Assembly (NCBI GenBank): GCA_008711295.1 | Contig: VUYV01000003.1 | Span: 11,913,228-11,977,227 of the forward strand | Reading direction: 5' to 3' | From: Anarhynchus alexandrinus | Lineage: Eukaryota > Chordata > Aves > Charadriiformes > Charadriidae | Length of the DNA: 64,000 nt | In this document: piece by piece, positions 14,001-24,114 of the stretch | How the letters are laid out: every line of letters starts with the position of its first letter | Position numbering within the stretch: position 1 is the first letter of the stretch | Made by a program: the position numbers and the translations under genes | Notes under the pieces: generated by a model | The model's database searches: none | What the model saw: the letters and a program-made list of their open reading frames with translations, nothing else | What the model was told of the DNA's origin: nothing

Positions 14001-14814
14001 TAAGCATGCAGAAAAATTAAAATAACAAAGAGTATGCCAATATACTGCTATGTCCCAGTTACCCTTAGCCTAAAAAGTTGAGAAACAATGAGAAATGGTG
14101 CATTGCTAAACCAGACCTCTTGTCCAAATGTTCAAGGATGGCTCTTTGTTTATTTCTGTGTTTAATCAGGAGTCACGATCAATCTTTACATAACAGCAGC
14201 TGGCATCCGACATAGTTCCTCTTTCCATTTTCCTATTTGCAAAAAGCAGACTAAATCTTACATACACAGCAATGATCATCAGTTTAATATTTCCTTAAAC
14301 ACAGATCAGCTTATTTTTTTATGTATATCAGTAAGAGTTACTGCCTCTACACATACAGAATACCTGGCCATCTGTGCCAAATTAAATGACACTGACTATG
14401 AATTTTTTTTTTTCAGACCCATCTGGGCTTACGGGAGTAGCAACTCATTGCCATGAAAAAAAAAATAAGTAAGCATTTTATTTTAGTGATTATCATTGTT
14501 CTTTACTCTGTTTTTATGCATGCAGAAGACCTCAAACTGTAGAAATGTAAGTTCTAATGTTAAAACTTTGCCTCACCGAAATTCTGCATTAAATTCAGAT
14601 ATTAAGCTTAGTGAAAAAACACAGGAATCCAACTTTTTTTTTCAGAAGAACAGTTTTAATGCCAAAAGACTAAACACAACTTAAGAACGTGCTCTGCCCT
14701 GTATAGTGGAATCCTGAATTTTTACTTACTAAAGTTTCATTCAAAACAGGAATCATCATAAGCACCTTGAGATTTTTAAAATGAAGATTTTCTACGTGTT
14801 GATAAAACCTTTCA

Positions 14815-15608
14815 GAGAAAGGCTAAACAAAATTCATATGAAGTTTAACAAAGACAAGTACATGGCCCTCCACCTGGGGGGACATAAACAAAGAGCCCAA
14901 CACCGGCTAGGATCTGTGTGGCTGGGGAGCAGCCTTGCCAAAACAGACCTGGGGGTCCTGGTGGACAACAAGATGAACATGAGTCACCAGTGAGCCACTG
15001 CAGCAACCAAGGCAAATTGCATCCTGGGCTGCATCCTCAGGGCATTACTAGCAGAGGCAGAGACATGATCATCCCACTCTACTCAGCACTTGTCAGGCTG
15101 CACCTGGAGTATTGTGACCAGTTATGGTCCCCACAACTCAGGAAAGATGCGGACAGACTGCAGAGGTCCAAAGGAAGGCCACACATGATTAAAGGGCTGG
15201 AGAACCTGCCCTATGAAGAAAGGCTGAAGGAGTTAGGTTTCTTCTACCTGGAGAAGAGGAGGCTCGGTGGGGATCTCGTAACAGCTTTCCAGTACTTAAA
15301 GGGCAGCTACAAAGAGGACAGAGGCTCTCTCTTCAGAAGGTATCACATGGAGAGGACAAGGGGCAATCAGTACAAGTTGCACAGGGAAAGGTTTCATCTG
15401 GACATAAGAAAGAAATTTTTTACACTGAGAACAACTGGTCACTGGAACAACCTCTGCAGGGACATGGCAGAGTCCCAATCACTGTAGATTTTCAAGACGT
15501 GACTGTACAGGGCGCTAGATAATCTCACTTAGGCTACCTTTCCCATGAAAGGTTGGACCAGGTAGGTGATCTTTGGAGGTCACTTCCAACCTGGGCTGTT
15601 CTATGAAT
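14815..15608 (+). mobile_element. CR1 LINE, sense, 5'-truncated with 3' end
   Basis: The plus strand translates, with interruptions, to the C-terminal part of CR1 ORF2. Recognisable blocks are MKFNKDKY (about 14838), TDLGVLVDNKMNMS (about 14945), PLYSALVRLHLEYC (about 15073), LPYEERLKELGFF (about 15207) and EKRRLGGDL (about 15252). The 3' UTR follows, with a 'ggttggaccaggtaggtgatc' block, ending near the typical short terminal motif (ttctatgaatc) at 15597-15608. A frame break occurs around 14990-15010. The copy is 5'-truncated as usual for CR1 and non-functional. It lies antisense to LYRM4, within its presumed intron. Confidence 0.93.
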
Positions 15609-16174
15609 CCCTAAAATCAGATCAACAACTATGTCATTCAAAGCAGGAAAAGCAATTGGCACTGAAAAAAAAACCAGTATAACTTGTTTCGCTCAGTTTT
15701 GTTCTTAGGTTAGCAGAGATTTGCAAAAATCAGATTTACTAGTTTTAAAATCTTGAAGGACATGTCTCAGATGAAACTGCATGCATTCAATTAACTTGTT
15801 TCCAATGCAAAACCTGTTTTGACAAATTTCCTTCCCCGATTCTTCTATATTCTGGGTAGTTTTATTAATTAATCAAATAATACTGCACATTCTAGTAGAA
15901 AAATCAAATTCCATTAAAATGTAATTTACACAGACAAGAAAAAATATATCTATAAATAAAAACATAACATCCACCAGTTAACAGAGAAGATAATGGAAAT
16001 AAATATACAATAAATCAAGAAATACCTTAGAAAAACATAAAGAAATTATTTGCAGAAAAAATCTAACTACAAGAAACTAAAGAATTAGAAAGGGGAAGCA
16101 TGCCATATGATATTTCCCAGAATGTATTAGCCAGTGTTAGTATCTTTATAGGCCAAGGAAGACTGGGGACCTGA
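15609..16174. other. Intronic AT-rich spacer
   Basis: Unique sequence with many A-rich stretches between two CR1 copies. No gene or element is recognised. Confidence 0.5.
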
Positions 16175-16430
16175 AAATCATAGTCATGTTGGTTAGCTAG
16201 AATCTCTGGAGCTTATCCAAGCCAACCTCTCACTTGAAATAGGCCTACCCACAACAAGGTCAGGTCAGCCATGGTGCTGTTCAGTTAAACTTGTCATGAA
16301 AACCTTCAAAAATGGAGACGTCAAAATCTCTTGGGGCAACCTGCTCTACTCCTGTGCTACCCTCCTAGAGAAAACCCTCTTCCACTAGATTCCCATGCAT
16401 TTTGACCACTGAGCTTCCATCATGTTAAAC
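16175..16430 (-). mobile_element. Old CR1 3' fragment, antisense
   Basis: The plus strand carries degraded reverse-CR1 landmarks: 'gcttatccaagccaacctct' (16212), 'aaaatggagacgtcaaaatctcttggggcaacctg' (about 16309) and a following block that corresponds to the 3' end of CR1. It is more diverged than the copy at 14.8 kb, so an older insertion. Edges are uncertain. Confidence 0.65.
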
Positions 16431-18600
16431 AAACAAGAAACTTTAAAGTTCAAATTATCTTCATCTGCCACCAGATGTGTTTTAACAGGTTTCACAAATT
16501 TATAAATTTTTTCTGTACCAAAAGAGAGACACAACATAAAGCCATTATTTAAATCACAAATGAAATTTTATTTAGAAATTATCCCTTAAATCAATTTAGT
16601 TGAGACTGTAATCTGACACATTATAAACTGTCAGAGGATCTACTTTTTGTCAACCAAGCAGAAGAAAACAGTACACTGATTAAGAACCACCTTTTTGACT
16701 GAAAACCTAACATCTTCCCTCTTTGCATATTGATTTTCCTCCAGTACAAATCACTCTCCCTTCCTCAGACTTTCTGCATGGTTAATAGGGCAGACATGAA
16801 ATTGCTTACAGGCTACTAAACTCTCTCTGCCTGCTGTTAAAATTTGGCCTACACATCTGGGCCTCCAAACACTCCATAACATTTACTGCAGGACTCTGGA
16901 GATGCTCCTGTGTGTTGTTATTCTGAAGGCTGTCAGTGGCAACCTCAGTTACTTTAAAACATGAACATTATTCTTCAGAGTTATGGCACTAAAAGTTCTT
17001 TTGGGTGGTAGAAGAAAATTTGGTACTACCAGATGACATATAGAATGTATTTACTAGGAAAGTCACAAATAAAACATATTGAATTTTCCACCACAATCTA
17101 TATGTACATATTTAAGAGAAAAAGCACAGCAAGCAAATAAGGAGACAATAACACTTACAAATATGCATTGTTTGCAATAATAAAATATTCTGAAATTCTC
17201 TGACTGAAATCATGAATCAATAAGATTAATCTTTAACATTTTCTACTTTGCTACAAGTTGGTTCTTTACAAAGTCATTAGGTTTTCTCCAGGGTATTACC
17301 ATATCACATTACAGCAGCCCTGAGGACACGGCAGGACTGCTTATCTTGGCACCGAAGAAACCAGCGGGGTGTCCATTTTAGCTATGGGTGCAGCATAAAC
17401 ACCAAGGCAGAATTGTTGTGTGGTCCCAGCAGATCTTGACATATAATAGCTGCAGATTATTTCTTGCTAAAAACTGCTATTGCTTTTAGTGCCCACAAAT
17501 GTGTATACACTGCAAGATTTCATACAGTTGCTGATTTTATAGTATCTAAGGACAGGCCCATCAAAAACTGAGATCTTTCCTTCAAGGAAAAGGAAAACTT
17601 GCACTATGATATGGTGTAAAAAAAAATATCAGATAACCAAGGTAAACACATATTTTATGATTTCTACCCTTTAAAATTTGCTAGTATAGAAACACTAAAA
17701 GAAACAGAATGAAAAGTTACACACTGCGTTAGGCAGAAAAACTCATTGGTGCACCTATTGTTGTGTGACAGTTAGCCTTGCCTTTGAGCTGCATGCCAAA
17801 ATTTCCATATAGTCAATACCGCCCAGGTACCTACTTCATTTTTGTGGGACCTAGGGAGTGGGGCTGAGCTCTGGGTATGGTTTATAGAGAAGAGATGACA
17901 ACAATTTCCCAAGTCCCCTGTGCTCCATCAGCAAGGGACTGGGCAGAGGGGGGGGTCCACATGCGGTCTGTGAGGCTAGTACCACCAACTACTGGTGCAA
18001 CCACTGTGAGGTGATGCTGGCTTGCTTCCTCCCACTGCTGTGGACTCAGCTTCTTCACTGACCGCCTCCCAGCACAAACCCATTGCTGAAAACACGCTGT
18101 GGCCCAGACGGGAGCTACATTCAACTGTTCACCAACTGCACATCTCACGGGCCTCAAGCCATCCCCATTAAATACAAACCTCTCTTCATTAGCCAAAATA
18201 ACAGCAAGCTGGGATAGTCACGACAGCGAAGATCAGGGGGAAACACTGATAGCAGGGGAACATCATGCACATGCACGTTGCTGCATAGAGTTAGCAATGA
18301 AGGTTCATTAGCTCCAGCTCAGTTTCAGCCCTACAGCCTTTCTTCTCAGGGCACTCCCTCACACATGAGGTTTGGGGAATACTTATGCCTTGAAGAGTGC
18401 AGAGCTCACCACGGTTATGCAAGTTCAAAGGGTTCTGTTCACAATTCTTGCCAGGCTGGAGATGATTCACAGCAAAGGTAGCTCACGTGTCTCTGCCCGA
18501 GGTCCAACTGAGCGGTAAAGTGAATAAACTACCAGTGGGTAATACAATTTGCCAGTGCTGGTGGGGAGCACCCCCTGCAAACGCAGCAGATATCTAACGG
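16431..18600. other. Presumed proximal LYRM4 intron 1, unassigned
   Basis: AT-rich to about 17300, then somewhat more GC-rich toward the CpG island. A minus-strand open frame at 18196-17882 (104 codons, starting MANEERFVF) has no domain I recognise and no neighbouring exon signals that I can defend. I see no interspersed repeat that I can name, though an old repeat is possible at 17730-18560. Confidence 0.4.
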
Positions 18601-18611
18601 AGACCAGGCCT

Positions 18612-18691
18612 ATGCCTGTCACAAGCAGGCAGTCAGGCATACCCTTTGCCAAAAACCGGGGCATGCCTTTCACCAACAGGCAGAGAAGGCA
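18612..18691. repeat. Degenerate three-unit minisatellite at the CpG-island edge
   Basis: Three loosely related units of about 24-28 bases begin ATGCCTGTCAC (18612), ATACCCTTTGCC (about 18639) and ATGCCTTTCACC (18663). Units 1 and 3 both carry an A-CAGGCAG block. On the minus strand they give a repeated K-G-M-P reading, which produces a chance open frame. Divergence is high and unit edges are approximate. Confidence 0.4.
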
Positions 18692-19303
18692 GCCAGCCAC
18701 GCAGCGCGGCATCCTGCGCGGCGGGACAAGTGAGCCCCGCTTCCTCGTCACAGGCAGCACCCCGCGCTTGGGCACAGCGCATGGCGCCAGGGTTTGGCAG
18801 GGAAACCAGCCTCCTCCAGCACAACCAGGGCTGCAACCCTGCCCCCGACTCTCCCCCCAGCCAGGAGAAGGGCAACAACCCAGACCAGACACGAGCTGTC
18901 CTGTCCCTTCCTACTACAACAGGGAGGCCCGTAACCTGGTGCCTTCGAGGCAGCCCGGGGCCGGGCACAGGGAGAAGCACAGGGCCGGAGGGCTGACCAG
19001 GGACCCTGCGCTCTGAGGCGGGCCCCAGTGCCGGTCCCGGCCCAGGCCGGCCGCCGCGGCCGGGCCCCCCGCTCTCGCTCCCTCCCCCAGGGCCCGCCTC
19101 GGCCTGGGCGGCCGCCCGCTCCCCCGCGGGGTCCCCCGGAGGTCACAGCTCCCCTGCGCCCGCCAGAAACGAGCCCCTACTCGGCCCCTGCCCAGCTCCA
19201 AACAACGCCGGCATTCTCCACCCCCCTCCTCCTCCTCCCCGTTACCCCCACGCCTTCGCGGGGAGAAGCGGGTCCGGGCCCGCTGCCCGTCCCCGGAGCA
19301 CAC

Positions 19304-19389
19304 CTGTAGTTGTAGCCGCCGAAGCGCTGGCTCTCCCGCAGCAGGGCCCGGTACAGCCGGAGCACCTGGGCCCGGCTGGACGCTGCCAT
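19304..19389 (-). CDS. LYRM4: LYRM4 (ISD11) coding exon 1, partial gene
   Basis: LYRM4/ISD11 is a mitochondrial LYR-motif protein of about 90 residues. It binds and stabilises the cysteine desulfurase NFS1, together with acyl carrier protein, for iron-sulfur cluster assembly. Seen here: ATG at 19389, then 28 full codons plus two bases, starting [10 protein letters not shown], with the L-Y-R motif at residues 12-14, and ending in an N-Y-R stretch whose last Arg codon is split by the intron. The donor is CAG|GTGTGC, with the intron starting at 19303. The start is chosen because the N-terminus matches the family from residue 1. Compared with the human protein as I remember it, substitutions include Arg at 11, Gln at 21 and Gly-Gly at 24-25, all outside the LYR triplet. 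Exons 2 and 3 should lie on the minus strand to the left. I searched 1-19303 by eye for the expected coding pattern and did not find them, so they are probably beyond the window. Confidence rests on a 29-residue match plus the correct splice phase. Confidence 0.93.
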
Positions 19390-19395
19390 GTTGCC
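19384..19395 (-). promoter_or_regulatory. YY1-like motif over the LYRM4 start codon
   Basis: On the minus strand the start codon sits in CAACATGGCAGC, close to the YY1 consensus CAAGATGGCGGC. YY1 sites that overlap the translation start or lie just downstream of the transcription start are common in TATA-less mammalian housekeeping promoters. The match is imperfect (C for G before ATGG, A for G in GGC), and no binding is shown. Confidence 0.35.
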
Positions 19396-19431
19396 GACAC
19401 CAGGCGGGTCCTGCCGCGGCGAGGCCCCGTT

Positions 19432-19439
19432 CCCCGCCC
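19432..19439 (-). promoter_or_regulatory. GC box (Sp1/KLF-type)
   Basis: CCCCGCCC on the plus strand (GGGGCGGG on the minus), about 45 bases 5' of the LYRM4 start codon within the CpG island. This is a plausible core activator site for a TATA-less promoter. Isolated GC boxes are frequent in CpG islands, so its function is inferred. Confidence 0.4.
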
Positions 19440-19558
19440 GCAGCGCCCGGGGCCGCGCCGGTCCCCGGAGCCGCCTCNAGACAGCGGTCGCGGCTCGGCC
19501 CGGGCCCAGCGCAAGGCCCGGAGCGAGGCCGCGGCCTGAAAGCTCTTCCCGGGCTGAG
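19440..19558 (+). other. FARS2: Candidate FARS2 non-coding exon 1 (3' edge at a GT donor)
   Basis: FARS2 encodes the monomeric mitochondrial phenylalanyl-tRNA synthetase. In mammals its first exon is non-coding and starts close to the LYRM4 start, on the opposite strand. Here the plus strand has a donor-like GCTGAG|GTAGCC with GT at 19559-19560, a reasonable 5' splice site. Another candidate, GCAG|GTGGCT, lies near 19652. The left edge is only a guess. No long open frame matching the large FARS2 coding exon 2 exists anywhere to the right, so translation would start outside the window. Without RNA evidence this is a placeholder. Confidence 0.25.
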
Positions 19559-19878
19559 GTAGCCCCGAAGGGCGGCGGGAGCCTTTCCGTGCGGAGGGCT
19601 CGGGGCGGGAGGCAGGCCCGGCGGGTCGGCCCTGGCCGGCGCCGCGGGTGCAGGTGGCTCCGCCGCGGTGTTCCTGCTCACAGCCTCGGCCTGCCCTGAG
19701 GGCGCTACCGCCGCTTTCCCCCGCCAGGGCTCCGCTCGGCCTTGGTCAGTGCGGCCGTGAACGTGCAGAGCGGAGGCGGAGCAGGGGGAAGGGGAGAGGA
19801 AGGCCCAAGTGGTGGGGAGAGGGGAAACCTGCGCTCGTTCAAACTGGTCGGTGGTAGCGGTGCGTTGGTGTGTTTTGT

Positions 19879-19915
19879 GGGTGTGTTGCATGGGGAGGTG
19901 GGCGCTGGCGGGGGG
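19879..19915 (+). promoter_or_regulatory. G-rich tract with four G-runs, possible G-quadruplex
   Basis: Four runs of three or more G occur at 19879-19881, 19892-19895, 19900-19902 and 19910-19915, with loops of roughly 10, 4 and 7 bases. It sits just downstream of the inferred FARS2 transcription start, on the non-template strand, inside a wider G-rich flank (about 19740-19960). The long first loop makes a stable quadruplex uncertain. Confidence 0.35.
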
Positions 19916-20916
19916 TGGTGGTGGTTTAGGGCCTGGAAAGGAGCAACAGGTGGTGTGTGTTTGGTGATGGCGGTCTCAGCCCCTATCTAAGTTCGCAGTG
20001 CGTGTTCGTGTTCACCTGTGGCAGCTGACCTGAGGTGCTACAGTGATGTGTGAGTTGTTCCTCTCTCAGTATCTTCATTTAAGATGAATTCTGTTATTTA
20101 AACCTACCTGACCTGTGTAGTTATAGTTCAGGTACTGATTAAGTTAAGGAGGGAGTCTTTGAAGGAGGTTAGTCAGGATTTCTTTGCCTCTGTGCTTTTA
20201 ATTTCAATGGGAAACCTCCATTTACTACTTTTGTTGCTCTATCCACATCCCTGAGAAATGACTACAAGTTTATCAGTGCCCTCCCCTGTTCCCTGTTTGC
20301 ACAGGTTTTCAGAAAGTGAATAACTGTTGAACTCTGGGTGAATTTAACACATAGGCCTGTGTGTGTTGAAACTGGCCTTGAAGAAGGCACTCCCCAGGTC
20401 GGATTTTGTGTGTACAATGCCTATGTATTGTACAGCCCATACAACAGCAGGTTACCTGAACCATTTAAAAAGTATGTTCTGCCTGTTTATTTGCTAAATC
20501 TTGGATTTTCTTCTTCTCAGCTGTGAGGCTGGGGCTCTCTTTCTACTTAAGCTTCTCTTTTGTTTATACCAGAGGCCTCCTAATCTTTTTGTTGCTGGAA
20601 ACTTACCTAGCATCCTCTTCTGCTGAAAGTTTTGCCACTGCAAGATAAACTTGACTTTGAAACTTACAGATATGATGCCCCAGCTGTATTGACTACTGAT
20701 TATTAAATATTATCAATAATATAATTTATTTATAATCATTACATGGTTCCTACAGAAAGTGTGTTCTGTATATAGTAGATGTTTATATGTATTCTACATG
20801 TTTCTGGCAAAAGTGCTTCAATTGCTGCTGCTAACTGAACTCATATTTTATTGTATATGCACTTTGAGTATTATTATTTGCTTCAGTTGTACATGAGATG
20901 CAATTGACAGTTTATT

Positions 20917-20941
20917 GCATAGAACTAAAATAGTTCTATGC
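20917..20941. repeat. Perfect inverted repeat, 11-bp arms, 3-base loop
   Basis: GCATAGAACTA, then AAA, then its exact reverse complement. As RNA it would make a short hairpin with an 11-bp stem, too short for a typical microRNA precursor. Arms this long with no mismatch are less expected by chance than the AT-only palindromes nearby. Confidence 0.7.
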
Positions 20942-22556
20942 TTCTCTGTGTAAATAATATAGACACGCATGGAGTTATCTCAAATGCATCTTTGCAAGTA
21001 TGTTATAATTTAGCAGCACTTTTAGACTTCTGGAAATTGAAATTTTCCATACATAGCAAATTTCTTGGATATTCTCTTTATCAAAATCAAAACTAAAAAT
21101 GTTAGAGGAAATGTTGCATTTTTATAGAAAAATGTAAGCAACTGAGACACTGTCATAAGCAGCATGCTTTTGAGGCCTTCCCTTCTAAGTTACAAAACAA
21201 TGTGTTTTGGCCTAGCTTTTGGCATTCAGGAAACCCAAACAGGAAAACATAAAGCAAGCATGTTCTTTAGTTGCCTGTGGGACCAACCAAATTCTTCTTG
21301 TAGCCCAGGCCATATATTGTTGACACAGATTGCTGTGCAAGAAGTGGAGCCTGTCTGAGGTTCTGGTGCTCCCCCATCTTTCGAGCTGTTGGTGGCTAGG
21401 GTGCTTAATACGTGTTAAAGCAGAACTCTTGCTTTGTGTCTGCAGATTTATCGTCTTCCCTGAAAACAACAGTGGCAACTCTGGCCTTTTTCTTGATTGT
21501 GGGCTTTGGACAACTGAAGAGATACAAGTCTGTCATGCACAGAGCAAAACCTAGCTTTGGGAGTTTAGCAAAGTTAGGTCACATCATTCTGTAGATGAGC
21601 GTGGTGATTATTCCATCTAATTTTACAACGGCCCTCTTTGTTGTTGTGAGAAATAAAGTTTTGATGCTGCAGTCTTCAGCTCTAAAAGATGAGAGAGTAA
21701 TTGGTAAGAAAGGCCCAGATGCTAATCCTGTTCCTAAATCTCCCTGACGGTTTTTGTGATTTCTTTTTTGCCTAATTTTTTTTTGATAACCATCGTTTTC
21801 TCTTAAAGAAGCATGGAAACCTGATATGTGTAGAACAAGCAATAAACACCTGCAGTGTACTATCAAATGCAAAATAAACATATCAAAGGAAAAAAAAAAT
21901 TTCTCGTCTCCCTTTCCTGGCTTGATATTTATTACACTCAAGGAGGGAAGAACTATTTTTAGCAGAAACTTCTTGTCTTTGTACAGTTGCATTGGTGCTG
22001 TTGACTGAAAAAAAATATTATTTTCTTTTGTATTTTATTACTGTGTTTTCTTGGAAGCAACGGATTATGGCCTCAGAAGTCCTGTCATTCTGCAGTAAGT
22101 GGGCATTGCCGCTGCTGTGACTGGGGTACATGTGTTTCTGTTAACCCTCTGTGGACGTGCATCACTGCAAGCCTGCAGAGAATTTGAAGGACAGACACAG
22201 CCCAAATGACCACTGTTGTGTCCTGTGACACCGGAGCCTATGTACAGGGAAGCTATAATGATCATTTCATTAACTGCCTCCTCCTTCCCTTGGGGTAATC
22301 CACACCTGAATTTAATCTAGACACCAAACCAGAAACAATCAAGACATGGAAGGATGTTTTTTTTTTTTTACCCCCAAACTTCTCTGGTTTAAAACTGAGT
22401 GCTGTTTTATCGTTACATTTTATGGGGATGGGGCCAGAGATATGTTTTCCTTAATTGCAGTGATGCATATAATCGTTGTTGAAGGGGGTTGATTGGTGGC
22501 ATTTAGTCTGAGGAAGGAAGGTGGCCTGTGCCTTTCTGCATCTCTTGGGATAAGTA

Positions 22557-22588
22557 AGCACTTTGATATAATAGCACTTTGATATAAT
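22557..22588. repeat. Perfect 16-bp tandem duplication
   Basis: AGCACTTTGATATAAT occurs twice head-to-tail without mismatch. This suggests a recent slippage duplication, possibly polymorphic. Confidence 0.75.
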
Positions 22589-24114
22589 CTGGAATAGTTG
22601 CTAATATTTTAAATATGTTGCTGCTCAGGAAAAAGAAAAGGGGGAGGGGGGCGGGGAATTTGGATGAAATACCTGCAGAGACTGTGGACTGGTGTGAAAG
22701 GAAACAGCTGTTATATTCTCTGGTACATATTGGATGTTTTGTCATAGGTTGCCGAATTGTTCCTTGTGGTACACTATTTCAGCTTTATGACATGGCACTC
22801 AACACTTTGAGAGAGCATGTGCTTTCCTGTTACGCTGCTGTTTGTGTTCATTTTTTTTCTTTGGGGGTCAGAATGATAATTGATTGCCGTGATATTATCA
22901 TCTCTTTTAATTATTGTTTTTCAGTTTGTGAAAACGTGCTAACTTTTCCCTGCTGTGGTGGTGTGGTTTCTCTCTCTTCTTCCCTGCTGTTAGTTCTTGA
23001 TGGACAGTGTTGTGCACAGTAAGATCCTATCCAGTGCAGAGCAGGACCTTTAAAATAAGGATTCTAAATCATGAGAAATTTGGGATTTCAGTCACAAATG
23101 TAACAAACTATAATTTAACCATTCCCTATATTGAGTAAGATTTCCGCAGTATCAGAAGGAGGCCTTGAATAACTCTGCTTTAAAAAAAAATGCGTTTATT
23201 TGGTTGCCCTATAGAAAAAAACATTTTTAATCAGCAGGAGAAACAACTTCCATGTTTCAAATTCAATTATGCTCTTAAATTATTTATGCATTTTGGAAAA
23301 TTCTGTGTAAGACTTCAGAAGGAAGAAAAAACAGGGACAAAATTATTTTTCTTCTCAGTCACTTTTTATGAGTTACCCCATCTCTTTCTGAACTAAATTG
23401 CCGATTGTCATGTATTGTTTAAAGTAAGACTGTAAGAATAGTAACAATAGGAAAAAAACCCCAGTAGTGGGTTTTCTGTTGTAATACTTGGTCATGTAAG
23501 GGAATACCTGTTTTACCACTGCTCCTAAACCTTTGCTGGTTCATGATCTCTTGTGCTGCAGGCATCAAACTGAAAGAAAAGCTGAATTTTGTTTTCCTTG
23601 TTAGCCTCAGTTTTAATCTTCTAATTTCCTGTGGCCATGTGCAACACCAGAGGATTTCATAGGCATCATGTTGCCTGCTAATTACATGTCATGTTAAGCA
23701 GCTGGACAGTTCAGCAATTGTGGGATAACATCTGGATCAATGACATGCAATGTTGATATATACCGTATTGATTTTGAAAGATGTTGATAGCAGACGTATG
23801 CTAGTAAGGTACTTGGAAATGCCTGAAATAAAAATGCTATAGAAGTCCAGAATTAAAAGGATAATTTTGTGTTACAGCAATAGGCAAGGGAATAAGTAAG
23901 AAGGGATTAAAATTATGAATAATGCTTGAATATTTCAGTGTGTAATAGTTGCATCAAATGCAAATGACACTTCTAACCTTAATGCTAATGAAATCCAAAG
24001 TATTTTTTGAGACAAGAACCCAACAATAAATGAATATATTTTCGCTTTATGGTTGTTTGTTATACTGAAATCTTCCTTAGAAACTTAATCATGAGAAGCA
24101 GGAAGGACAGTATT

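Larger units (their letters stand above)
4373..14814. other. Presumed LYRM4 intron 1, no recognised element
   Basis: About 10.4 kb of AT-rich DNA with many stop codons in all frames. The longest open frames (4600-4956 plus, 10927-11445 plus, both under 175 codons) have no recognisable domains and look like chance. Short palindromes occur at 7930-7946 and 11000-11011. No tRNA, snRNA or LINE signature was seen. Very old repeats could be missed by eye. Confidence 0.5.
18690..19860. promoter_or_regulatory. CpG island, inferred LYRM4/FARS2 bidirectional promoter
   Basis: This is the only long GC-rich, CpG-dense stretch in an otherwise AT-rich window, and it surrounds the LYRM4 start codon. No TATA box is obvious near 19389. 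GC boxes are visible: CCCCGCCC at 19432-19439, about 45 bases upstream of the LYRM4 ATG, and GGGCGG at 19570-19575. In other vertebrates LYRM4 and FARS2 are divergent neighbours sharing one CpG promoter. Both products act in mitochondria, so co-regulation is plausible. The FARS2 half is inference from conserved gene order. Boundaries are approximate, and one ambiguous base (N) sits at 19478. Confidence 0.85.
19861..24114. other. Presumed FARS2 intron 1, proximal part
   Basis: G-rich to about 19980, then AT-rich unique sequence. Open frames are short (up to 137 codons, 21992-21579 minus) without recognisable domains. Two small structures lie inside: an inverted repeat at 20917-20941 and a tandem duplication at 22557-22588. 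Confidence 0.45.

Noticed and set aside
14918..15487. 189-codon plus-strand frame
   Set aside because: It is the decayed CR1 ORF2 C-terminus, not a host gene.
1..19303. LYRM4 exons 2 and 3
   Set aside because: I looked on the minus strand for the expected arginine-rich helix coding pattern and found no acceptable match. They are probably further left.
18914..19891. Longest open frame (325 codons, minus) across the CpG island
   Set aside because: It runs through the LYRM4 exon in a different frame, is dominated by P, G, R and A as expected from GC-rich DNA without stops, and includes the ambiguous base.
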